Source of the DNA: Mariprofundaceae bacterium
GTDB lineage: Bacteria > Pseudomonadota > Zetaproteobacteria > Mariprofundales > Mariprofundaceae
Assembly (NCBI GenBank): GCA_013139875.1
Contig: WSZY01000240.1
Span: forward strand, 1 to 6,097
DNA length: 6,097 nt
Reading direction: 5' to 3'
Position 1 is the stretch's first letter. Every line of letters begins with the position of its first letter. Under the pieces are notes generated by a model, which worked only from the letters and a program-made list of their open reading frames with translations, was not told where the DNA came from and ran no database searches. The position numbers and the translations under genes were made by a program. Below, one piece after another: positions 1 to 6,082 of the stretch.

Positions 1-741
<741 letters not shown>

Positions 742-743
<2 letters not shown>

Positions 744-746
744 GAG
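742..746 (+). promoter_or_regulatory. Ribosome binding site AGGAG overlapping the pump stop codon
   Basis: AGGAG at 742-746 shares bases with the TAG stop (741-743) of the upstream pump gene and sits 9 bases before the ATG at 756. It is the main reason for keeping the 58-residue ORF as a candidate gene. Confidence 0.45.
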
Positions 747-755
747 ACCGCCTAA

Positions 756-932
756 ATGAAACGTTGGATAACAATTCAAATTAAACTGATTCTTGGAGCA
801 TTGCGAAAAAACATCCAAGACCTGGTCAGCAGACGACTTCGACTCGACCATTATGACATATTTTCGGGACGGCAGCACGAAAGGTTGGCAGTATTGACCC
901 CTGCCCGTTTCAATGGCATCTGCAGTGGCTGA
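756..932 (+). CDS. Doubtful small ORF downstream of the pump gene, 58 aa, basic
   Basis: The ATG at 756 follows an AGGAG (742-746) by 9 bases, a well-placed ribosome binding site that overlaps the TAG of the pump gene, so translation coupled to the pump is plausible. The product begins MKRWITIQIKLILGALRKN, a short hydrophobic and cationic start, and stays Arg/Lys rich to a TGA at 930-932. I recognise no family. Against it being a real intact gene: other frames also look coding-like here. One frame (790-897) reads WSADDFDSTIMTYFRDG before a stop. Another (about 911-979) reads a membrane-helix-like QWHLQWLIPLTLAGHLLV that runs without a stop into the next small gene. It may be a genuine small membrane-associated protein, or the remains of a longer frameshifted gene. 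Confidence 0.35.
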   Translation: MKRWITIQIKLILGALRKNIQDLVSRRLRLDHYDIFSGRQHERLAVLTPARFNGICSG

Positions 933-967
933 TCCCGCTCACGTTGGCCGGACATTTACTAGTAACT

Positions 968-973
968 GGAGGT
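968..973 (+). promoter_or_regulatory. Strong Shine-Dalgarno GGAGGT that decides a TTG start
   Basis: GGAGGT at 968-973, spaced 6 bases from TTG 980-982. No ATG is available in this frame near the conserved N-terminus, so this site fixes the start of the 61-residue protein. Confidence 0.65.
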
Positions 974-979
974 ATTGCA

Positions 980-1165
980 TTGGCCAGACCAAATTTTAAA
1001 TACGCGAAACGTCAGAAAGAGCTCGCCAAACAGAAAAAGGCGGAAGAGAAGCGTCTGCGCAAGATGGAGAAGCGGACCGGGGCAACAGCTGAAGAGGCGG
1101 TCGAACCGCTTGACAGTGAGGCACAGCCTCTGCCGGTTGTCGATGAGGCCTCACCGGAACAGTAA
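980..1165 (+). CDS. Small highly basic conserved hypothetical protein (MARPNFKY type), 61 aa
   Basis: I place the start at TTG 980-982, because GGAGGT (968-973) lies 6 bases upstream and the product then begins MARPNFKYAKRQKELAKQKK. From memory, this opening is shared by a family of small uncharacterised proteobacterial proteins. Starting at the TTG at 944 would add a hydrophobic stretch that is not typical of them. Residues 7-32 are dominated by Lys, Arg, Glu and Gln and should form one charged helix. Residues 33-61 are an acidic, Pro/Ala-rich tail that is probably disordered. There is no signal peptide, membrane segment or catalytic motif. The charge pattern would fit nucleic-acid or ribosome association, but that is inference and the function is unknown. 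The gene is on the same strand as the metal pump and converges with the Dabb gene, whose stop lies 42 bases beyond its own. Confidence 0.72.
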   Translation: MARPNFKYAKRQKELAKQKKAEEKRLRKMEKRTGATAEEAVEPLDSEAQPLPVVDEASPEQ

Positions 1166-1169
1166 ATTG

Positions 1170-1191
1170 ACTGTGGTGATTACCCGACAGT
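1170..1191. terminator. Hairpin between convergent genes, possible weak bidirectional terminator
   Basis: ACTGTGGT (1170-1177) pairs with ACC (1182-1184) and ACAGT (1187-1191) around a GATT loop, with a 2-base CG bulge on the 3' arm. It fills the 42-base gap between two converging stop codons, where a terminator is expected. Neither strand has a clear run of T after it, so the call is weak. Confidence 0.3.
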
Positions 1192-1207
1192 AACCAGATG
1201 AAAGTTA

Positions 1208-1510
1208 TCATGCCTCAAAGTCGACGACCGTCCGTTCACAGGCATACTTCTTCACCAGCGGAACCACTGCCTGATGCAGTGGATGCAACTGATAAGCCTC
1301 CAGCGCCTCCCTGCTCTCCAGTTTGGAATAGAGCACAATATCCGCAGACTGGTCGCTATCGTTAAAATCAATCCCTGCTTCGATGTGCAACAGTCCGGGA
1401 ATCTTCCCCTGCAGGGCTTCCAGAGCCTTTTTAATAATCACGGCGCTCTCACGCTTCGGCACACCATCTACCTCATCATGCAGCCGCCACATCACAATAT
1501 GTTTTACCAT
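1208..1510 (-). CDS. Dabb (stress-responsive A/B barrel) domain protein, 100 aa
   Basis: A single-domain protein of the dimeric alpha/beta-barrel (Dabb, PF07876) type, at the usual length of about 95-105 residues. Visible signatures are the N-terminal strand MVKHIVMWRL, the central IPGLLHIEAGIDF strand region (37-49), SADIVLYSKLESREALEAYQ (56-74) and the C-terminal HPLHQAVVPLVKKY (76-89), matching the family pattern Y..HP.H..V. Members dimerise. Some in plants are salt-stress induced and a few bacterial ones act as small oxygenases or cyclases, but most bacterial Dabb proteins have no assigned reaction, so no substrate is claimed. The ATG at 1508-1510 is preceded on the minus strand by AAAGGA with 7 bases of spacing. 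Its start is 32 bp from the murI stop on the same strand, so it is probably the second gene of a murI operon. Confidence 0.88.
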   Translation of the reverse strand: MVKHIVMWRLHDEVDGVPKRESAVIIKKALEALQGKIPGLLHIEAGIDFNDSDQSADIVLYSKLESREALEAYQLHPLHQAVVPLVKKYACERTVVDFEA

Positions 1511-1542
1511 CTGATCATCCTTTCTCTGTTATTGGCTCTGAA

Positions 1543-2337
1543 TTATTCATCAAGTTTCTCTACCGCCACACTGCTTCCCCACAGGTGAGATATCATCGAC
1601 TGACTATGCCCAACATCTCCACTACTGAAGAACTGCAGGCTACCCACAGAACCTTCAACTGCAGTCAGCCGGTTTTTTTCAAGCTGGCGTTTCAGTTCAA
1701 CTGCAATCGCATCACCGGTATCGAGAATCGTGACACTCCTGCCGGCAATCTCCTGAATCAGTGGCGTGAGAAAGGGGTAATGGGTGCAACCGAGCACCAG
1801 TACATCCACACCACGTTCAAGCAGTGGCTCAAGATGTGCTTTCAGCAGCTCCCGTGTTTTATCACTGTCAAAATCACCCGCTTCAACCTGCTCTACCAGC
1901 CCGGAACCCGGCTGAAAAATCACCTCTGCACTGCTCCCGAAACGCCTGACCAGCCCGGAGAACTTTTCACTTGCCAGTGTTCCACTGGTAGCCAGCACAC
2001 CGATCACACCTGCTCTGGTCGCCTCCACAGCCGGTTTGACCGCCGGCTCCATACCGATAATCGGTAGTGAAAAATCCCGACGAAGGCTCTCAATGGCCAC
2101 GGCTGTTGCCGTATTACAGGCTACCACCAGAGCCTTGGCTCCCTGATCAGTAAAAAAACCGGCAATCCGCCGGCAGCGATTCTCAATCTCATCAGCTGTT
2201 AATGAACCGTAGGGCATATGCGCACCATCAGCCACGTAAATCAAGCTCTCATCCGGCAGAAGATCGTGAACGTGCCTGAGCACCGACAAACCGCCGACAC
2301 CTGAATCAAAGATCCCGATAGGTTGTTGACTACTCAA
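1543..2337 (-). CDS. murI: Glutamate racemase
   Basis: A cofactor-independent cytoplasmic enzyme that interconverts L- and D-glutamate and so supplies D-Glu for the peptidoglycan stem peptide. The product is 264 residues, normal for the family. Motifs in order: IGIFDSGVGGLSVL (7-20, with the catalytic-site Asp and Ser), ADGAHMPYG (36-44), VVACNTATA (71-79, first catalytic Cys74) and VLGCTHYPFL (181-190, second catalytic Cys184 followed by His186). All key residues are present, so the gene should be functional. The start is TTG at 2335-2337: on the minus strand GGGAG lies 8 bases upstream, no in-frame ATG precedes it before a stop, and the family N-terminus begins directly after it. It heads a probable two-gene unit with the Dabb gene and is divergent from the SPOR-domain gene across a 139-bp spacer. 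Confidence 0.97.
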   Translation of the reverse strand: MSSQQPIGIFDSGVGGLSVLRHVHDLLPDESLIYVADGAHMPYGSLTADEIENRCRRIAGFFTDQGAKALVVACNTATAVAIESLRRDFSLPIIGMEPAVKPAVEATRAGVIGVLATSGTLASEKFSGLVRRFGSSAEVIFQPGSGLVEQVEAGDFDSDKTRELLKAHLEPLLERGVDVLVLGCTHYPFLTPLIQEIAGRSVTILDTGDAIAVELKRQLEKNRLTAVEGSVGSLQFFSSGDVGHSQSMISHLWGSSVAVEKLDE

Positions 2338-2476
2338 TTCCTCTGCTCCCTTCAGATAATACAGACACCCTGAATTCTACCTCGACAGATATAAGAATTG
2401 CTAACTAATCTGTTTTAATTTCAAAAGTCGTGCTATATGTTATCCCATATAACAACATTGAGTGGGAGTAGTTCGT
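2338..2476. promoter_or_regulatory. Divergent promoter region between murI and the SPOR-domain gene
   Basis: A 139-bp AT-rich spacer that must carry both divergent promoters. Toward the SPOR gene, an extended -10-like TGCTATATG (2431-2439) is the best candidate, but only a poor -35 (around 2411-2416) precedes it. An alternative -10, TATAAC (2448-2453), lies closer to the start. Toward murI, TATTAT on the minus strand (2361-2356) resembles a -10, but it would put the transcript start on or next to the ribosome binding site. The existence of promoters here is safe from gene orientation; the exact boxes are tentative. Confidence 0.5.
2434..2453. promoter_or_regulatory. Overlapping palindromes, operator-like, before the SPOR-domain gene
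   Basis: TATATG (2434-2439) and CATATA (2446-2451) form a perfect 6-bp inverted repeat around TTATCC. A second inverted repeat, GTTAT (2439-2443) with ATAAC (2449-2453), overlaps it. The element covers both -10-like sequences proposed for the plus-strand gene, the position expected of a repressor site. Chance is possible in AT-rich DNA, and no regulator is identified. Confidence 0.3.
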
Positions 2477-3802
2477 ATGTCTGACAACAAGGATAAAGAG
2501 ACAACAAAATCACCCGTCGAATTTGATTCTGAATCAACCATTGAGCTGGACATCAGCAAGCTTAACAGCGGCGATCCGACCCCAACTGACGAGCATTCAT
2601 CTGATGATAATCCCGACAAAACCATCGACGGCCTGGAGGAGGTCGACAACCTCAATGCCGGAGAAGGCGATGAGTATATGCCGGAGACGGCAGAGAAGCG
2701 TGATGAGAGTGATGATATATTTGATCTCAACATCTCAGACCTGCCCGATGAAGAGAGCGGAGAGGAGACCGGATTCCCCGCAGGAAACTCCACTCCGGCA
2801 ACGGATGAGCTGCCACTCCTTGAATCCCCGGACGATAAAGAGCCCCAACCTGTAATTGAGCTAACCGAAGAGATGCTCAATGAGCCTGAAGGCAGAGATG
2901 ATCAGGTAGCGGAGGATATAGCTGACGATCTCGACAGCCCTGAACTCTCCACCAGTGAAAATGACCTTCTCTCTGAAGCCATCAATGAAATCACCGAAGA
3001 GAATTCCGTAACTGACAAAACAACCGCTAATGATATAGAAACTCCGGACCTGACTAGCTCGGAAACCGATAGCATATCGGCAGCCGGGGCAGGTGATGCC
3101 GGCGAAGAGGAGCAAACCCCGGAGATTGATGTTGAGGTTGTGATTCCTCCGGAGACTGAAACTGCAGCTGTTGAACCGATTGAGGATCCTGTTGCAGAAG
3201 AAGCCACAAAATCGGGCAGTGGAGGGTCAAATACGATTGCACTCCTCTTCGGCATTCTGGGTATTGCAGCAGGTGGATTTGGTGCATGGATGGCGTTTGA
3301 TGCCACTGACAAAGTGGCCGATCTGGAGCGCCGGATTCAAACTCTGTCAGTAGCGGATAGCGATTCAAAAAACCATGATATTGCCGACATTCAGCAGCGA
3401 CTTGCCAAGGTTGAGCGCCGCCTGACCGGCACACCGACCCTTGAAGCAGCAGCCCCATTGGGAGCCACACCAGCTATGGAGAGCACTCCGTCGGAACCGG
3501 CAGAGGAGGCCATTTCACAACCAGTTCCGGTCACCCCGCAAACGCCCATCGCCTCCGCCCCATCGAAGGGTGACTGGGTTGTTAATATCTCGTCACATGC
3601 AAAAGAGGATCTGGCAACCAAAGAGAATGCGCGCCTTCAGAGTCTGGGATTGAATTCTGAAATTCACACGGCCCGGGTCAGGGAAAGAACCTGGTATCGA
3701 ATTCAGATCACAGGCTTTGCCTCCAAGGATGAAGCCAAGGCGAAACTCAAGGACCTGCAGCAGCACTCCGGCATCAAAGATGCCTGGATCGGCAAGCGAT
3801 AA
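2477..3802 (+). CDS. SPOR-domain membrane protein with long acidic cytoplasmic tail, 441 aa
   Basis: The ATG at 2477 is chosen over the GTG at 2462, because GGGAG (2464-2468) sits 8 bases before the ATG and would lie inside the gene if the GTG were used. Regions in order are as follows. Residues 1-250 are disordered and very acidic (by hand count about 79 Asp/Glu against about 11 Lys/Arg). One membrane helix spans about 251-274 (NTIALLFGILGIAAGGFGAW). Heptad-like coiled-coil segments lie at about 278-290 and 301-318. A Pro/Ala/Thr linker covers 319-364. A SPOR domain (PF05036) at about 365-441 contains GDWVVNISSH, an Ala/Lys-rich helix, TWYRIQITGFASKDEAKAK and the final AWIGKR. The expected topology is N-in, C-out, with the SPOR domain in the periplasm, where the family binds peptidoglycan lacking stem peptides, often at the division septum. 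It is divergent from murI. It is not FtsN, DamX or DedD by any feature I can see. The role of the acidic tail is unknown. Confidence 0.9.
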   Translation: MSDNKDKETTKSPVEFDSESTIELDISKLNSGDPTPTDEHSSDDNPDKTIDGLEEVDNLNAGEGDEYMPETAEKRDESDDIFDLNISDLPDEESGEETGFPAGNSTPATDELPLLESPDDKEPQPVIELTEEMLNEPEGRDDQVAEDIADDLDSPELSTSENDLLSEAINEITEENSVTDKTTANDIETPDLTSSETDSISAAGAGDAGEEEQTPEIDVEVVIPPETETAAVEPIEDPVAEEATKSGSGGSNTIALLFGILGIAAGGFGAWMAFDATDKVADLERRIQTLSVADSDSKNHDIADIQQRLAKVERRLTGTPTLEAAAPLGATPAMESTPSEPAEEAISQPVPVTPQTPIASAPSKGDWVVNISSHAKEDLATKENARLQSLGLNSEIHTARVRERTWYRIQITGFASKDEAKAKLKDLQQHSGIKDAWIGKR

Positions 3803-3808
3803 CGGCTG

Positions 3809-3824
3809 GCGGGGGCAATCCCGC
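3809..3824 (+). terminator. GC-rich hairpin just after the SPOR-domain gene
   Basis: GCGGG (3809-3813) pairs with CCCGC (3820-3824) around GGCAAT, starting 7 bases after the TAA. No T-run follows (the next bases are TCACCCCTCC), so it is not a classical intrinsic terminator. It could protect the 3' end or aid factor-dependent termination. Confidence 0.3.
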
Positions 3825-3844
3825 TCACCCCTCCGGTTCATTCA

Positions 3845-3867
3845 TTAAAATCGTTGTAAGGTTTTAA
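3845..3867. repeat. AT inverted repeat upstream of the DUF3047 gene
   Basis: TTAAAA (3845-3850) and TTTTAA (3862-3867) form a 6-bp inverted repeat with an 11-base spacer containing TTGTAA. It lies in the 113-bp gap before the DUF3047 gene, where a promoter or operator is expected. I see no convincing -35/-10 pair, and low sequence complexity makes chance likely. Confidence 0.2.
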
Positions 3868-3915
3868 AAACAGCTTCGACTTAAGCGGTTGATTTCCGTG
3901 GTAAGGAGAAAACCT

Positions 3916-4620
3916 ATGTTCCCTTGTCGATATGGGCAGATATCCGTAACAGTGCTGATGTTTGTAACAGGCCTGATACTGTTCCCGGAAAATGGAGCAG
4001 CTGCAAATGTCTCCACCTCTGAAGAGACGGCTCTTCATATTGGAAAGTTTTCTGATGGCACGCTTGATGGATGGGAAAGCAGATCCTTTGATGGTAAAAC
4101 CGTCTATACATTTATCACAGATTCAACATCAGAACAGAAAAGAAAAACACTTAAGGCCAGTAGCCATAACAGTGCATCAGGCCTCTTTCGAGAACTCCGG
4201 ATCGATCTCGAAAAAACACCGTGGATTCACTGGTCATGGAAAACCGAACAACTGTTTTCAAACATCAATGAAAATGAAAAGAGCGGTGATGATTTTGTTG
4301 CACGCCTCTACATGATCATTGATGGCGGTATCTTTTTCTGGAATAGCCGCACGCTGAATTATGTCTGGTCATCTTCACATCAAACAGGCGAAACATGGCC
4401 CAACCCGTACACATCCAACGCGACCATGCTTTCTGTAGAGTCAGGCAACGGTAGCCTCGGGCAGTGGCAGCACTACAAGCGTAATGTGCGCGAAGATTTG
4501 CGTCAGCTTATCGGAAAAGATATCCGCTATATTGATGCCATTGCCATTATGACAGACAGCGACAACTCAGGGCAAAAAACCACCACCTACTATGGGGATA
4601 TCTTTTTTACTTCGGATTAA
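3916..4620 (+). CDS. Exported DUF3047 family protein, 234 aa
   Basis: The start is ATG 3916, with AAGGAG (3903-3908) 7 bases upstream; the TTG at 3889 lies before this site and would only add a charged leader. Residues 1-30 look like a Sec signal peptide: Arg5, a hydrophobic core ISVTVLMFVTGLIL (9-22), and a likely cleavage after the Ala-Ala-Ala at 28-30. The mature part matches DUF3047 (PF11249): WIHWSWK (103-109), GDDFVARLYMI (124-134), LNYVW (147-151), WPNPY (161-165), VESG (174-177), RNVREDL (189-195), AIAIMTDSDNS (208-218) and YYGDIFF (225-231) at the very end. The length is normal, so the gene looks intact. The family is predicted to be periplasmic or secreted and has no established function. 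The Trp/Tyr-rich beta pattern resembles carbohydrate-binding folds, but that is inference. The gene lies 94 bp before hemL on the same strand. Confidence 0.87.
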   Translation: MFPCRYGQISVTVLMFVTGLILFPENGAAANVSTSEETALHIGKFSDGTLDGWESRSFDGKTVYTFITDSTSEQKRKTLKASSHNSASGLFRELRIDLEKTPWIHWSWKTEQLFSNINENEKSGDDFVARLYMIIDGGIFFWNSRTLNYVWSSSHQTGETWPNPYTSNATMLSVESGNGSLGQWQHYKRNVREDLRQLIGKDIRYIDAIAIMTDSDNSGQKTTTYYGDIFFTSD

Positions 4621-4633
4621 CCAAAAATCCTTT

Positions 4634-4680
4634 TCGACAGCCGTCGACGAAGCCTTTATGCTTCCCGCAACTGTTTTTTT
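4634..4680 (+). terminator. Tandem hairpins and T-run between the DUF3047 gene and hemL
   Basis: Two small stems follow the DUF3047 stop. TCGAC (4634-4638) pairs with GTCGA (4643-4647) around AGCC. GAAGC (4649-4653) pairs with GCTTC (4660-4664) around CTTTAT. A run of seven T (4674-4680) comes 9 bases after the second stem, too far for a textbook terminator. The T-run is itself flanked by AACTG (4669-4673) and CAGTT (4682-4686), which can pair. It may be a partial terminator or attenuator ahead of hemL. Confidence 0.35.
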
Positions 4681-4714
4681 GCAGTTTAACGATAAATTTA
4701 CGGAGAACAGCTTC

Positions 4715-6019
4715 ATGGCATCGAACATCGATCAATCCCGGAAAGATTTTCAGCAGGCGAAAAAGCTGCTTCCCGGTGGTGTAAATTCACCGGTTCGCGC
4801 CTTTAAATCGGTTGGTGGAACTCCACGCTTTTTTGCAAAAGCTGCCGGCGCCTGTGTCTGGGATGTAGATGGTAATAAGTACATCGATTATGTCGGGTCA
4901 TGGGGGCCGATGATTCTTGGCCACACGCACCCTGACGTTGTCAGAGGCGTACAGGAAACTGCCGCACTCGGCATGAGCTTCGGCGCACCGTGCGAACTGG
5001 AAATTGAGCTTGCCCGGCTGGTAATCGATATGGTGCCATCCATTGAGGTGGTGCGTTTCGTGAATTCGGGCTCGGAAGCAACCATGAGCGCCCTGCGCCT
5101 GGCACGCGGTTTTACCGGCCGTGATAAATTCATCAAATTTGATGGTGGCTACCATGGACATGCCGATGGTTTCCTGGTGAAAGCGGGCTCAGGTGCTGCC
5201 ACCTTCGGTGAACCCGACTCTGCCGGTGTGCCTGCCGACTATGCCAAGCTCACACTGACAGCGCCATTCAACGATATCGAAGCGGTAAAGACTCTATTCG
5301 CCGAAAACAGGGGTGAAATTGCCTCCGTTATTGTGGAGCCGGTTCCCGGCAACACAGGTGTCATGCTGTTAAATGACAACGGTTTCCTGCAACAGCTGCG
5401 CGATATCTGCGATACTGAGGGTGCCCTGCTGATCTTTGATGAAGTGATGAGTGGCTTCCGCGTGGCACCGGGTGGTGCACAGGAGCGCTTCGGTATCATG
5501 CCGGATCTCACCTGCCTCGGTAAAATTATTGGTGGTGGCCTGCCGGTTGGTGCATACGGCGGTCGTGAAGAGCTCATGCGTATGATCTCGCCGGATGGCC
5601 CTGTTTATCAGGCGGGCACACTCTCCGGCAATCCACTGGCGATGCGTGCAGGTCTGGAAACCCTCTCCCGTCTGCGTGAGCCGGGGTTTTATGAAGAGCT
5701 TGAGCGTAAGACCACCCGTCTGGTCGAAGGGTTGCTGGAAGGCTGTAGAGCTGCCGGCGTCCCTGCCGTTGCCAATCAGGTTGGTGCCATGTTCACCCTC
5801 TTCTTCACCGAACTTGATGCGGTCACCTGCTGCTCCGATGTAAGCAATAACTGTGACCTTGCTTTCTTCGGCAAATACTTCAATGCGATGCTGGATGAAG
5901 GCGTTTACCTCGCTCCATCCCAGTATGAAGCAGCATTTGTCTCTGCAGCACATACCGACAGAGACATTGAAAATACGATTTCAGCGGCGACACGTGCTTT
6001 GGGTAGACTGGTTAAATGA
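4715..6019 (+). CDS. hemL: Glutamate-1-semialdehyde 2,1-aminomutase
   Basis: A PLP/PMP-dependent class III aminotransferase-fold enzyme that converts glutamate-1-semialdehyde to 5-aminolevulinate, the last step of the C5 route to heme and other tetrapyrroles, in the cytoplasm as a dimer. The product is 434 residues (family usually about 425-435). ATG 4715 is chosen because GGAG (4702-4705) is 9 bases upstream and the family N-terminus follows (SRKDFQQAKKLLPGGVNSPVRAF). Motifs: GSWGPMILGHTHP (61-73), VNSGSEATMSALRLAR (116-131), DGGYHGHAD (143-151), VEPVPGN (207-213), LIFDEVMSGFR (239-249, Asp242 contacting the PLP ring nitrogen), LGKIIGGGLPVGAYGG (268-283, Schiff-base Lys270) and AGTLSGNPLAM (300-310). 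All key residues are intact. Slightly unusual is a Cys-containing stretch, TCCSDVSNNC (371-380), in the C-terminal domain. Hairpins flank the gene on both sides, so it may be transcribed alone. Confidence 0.97.
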   Translation: MASNIDQSRKDFQQAKKLLPGGVNSPVRAFKSVGGTPRFFAKAAGACVWDVDGNKYIDYVGSWGPMILGHTHPDVVRGVQETAALGMSFGAPCELEIELARLVIDMVPSIEVVRFVNSGSEATMSALRLARGFTGRDKFIKFDGGYHGHADGFLVKAGSGAATFGEPDSAGVPADYAKLTLTAPFNDIEAVKTLFAENRGEIASVIVEPVPGNTGVMLLNDNGFLQQLRDICDTEGALLIFDEVMSGFRVAPGGAQERFGIMPDLTCLGKIIGGGLPVGAYGGREELMRMISPDGPVYQAGTLSGNPLAMRAGLETLSRLREPGFYEELERKTTRLVEGLLEGCRAAGVPAVANQVGAMFTLFFTELDAVTCCSDVSNNCDLAFFGKYFNAMLDEGVYLAPSQYEAAFVSAAHTDRDIENTISAATRALGRLVK

Positions 6020-6027
6020 TACGGCTA

Positions 6028-6044
6028 CAGGCCTCCTGCCTTTT
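6028..6044 (+). terminator. Weak hairpin with TTTT tail after hemL
   Basis: AGGC (6029-6032) pairs with GCCT (6038-6041) around CTCCT and is followed by T residues to 6044; CAGG/CCTG is an alternative pairing of the same bases. It begins 9 bases after the hemL stop. The stem is short, so this is a candidate intrinsic terminator only. Confidence 0.35.
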
Positions 6045-6054
6045 GCCTTCTATC

Positions 6055-6082
6055 GCTTTGCAAGAACGCGGTCTCGCAAAGC
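6055..6082. repeat. Perfect 7-bp inverted repeat downstream of hemL
   Basis: GCTTTGC (6055-6061) and GCAAAGC (6076-6082) are perfectly complementary around a 14-base loop. There is no T-run after it. It lies in the non-coding sequence right of hemL and could be a second terminator stem, an mRNA 3' structure or part of a REP-like interspersed element that continues past the window edge. Confidence 0.45.

Noticed and set aside
1585..2067. A 160-codon plus-strand open frame across murI
   Set aside because: It is antisense to a clearly functional glutamate racemase, and its translation is low-complexity shadow sequence with no family match that I can see.
2462..2476. GTG start adding five residues to the SPOR-domain protein
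   Set aside because: The ribosome binding site GGGAG (2464-2468) would fall inside the gene; the ATG at 2477 is correctly spaced from it.
2440..2880. Ser-rich minus-strand open frame opposite the acidic tail of the SPOR protein
   Set aside because: The Ser richness is the mirror of GAT/GAA/GAG-rich codons on the coding strand. It has no plausible start context and lies across the divergent promoter region.
4592..4714. N-terminal extension of HemL from an upstream ATG inside the DUF3047 gene
   Set aside because: It would overlap the preceding gene, translate the hairpin/T-run region and add 41 residues absent from the family; ATG 4715 has its own ribosome binding site.
5369..5953. A 194-codon open frame on the minus strand inside hemL
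   Set aside because: It lies wholly antisense to an intact hemL with all catalytic motifs, shows no recognisable domain, and is the kind of open shadow frame that codon bias creates.
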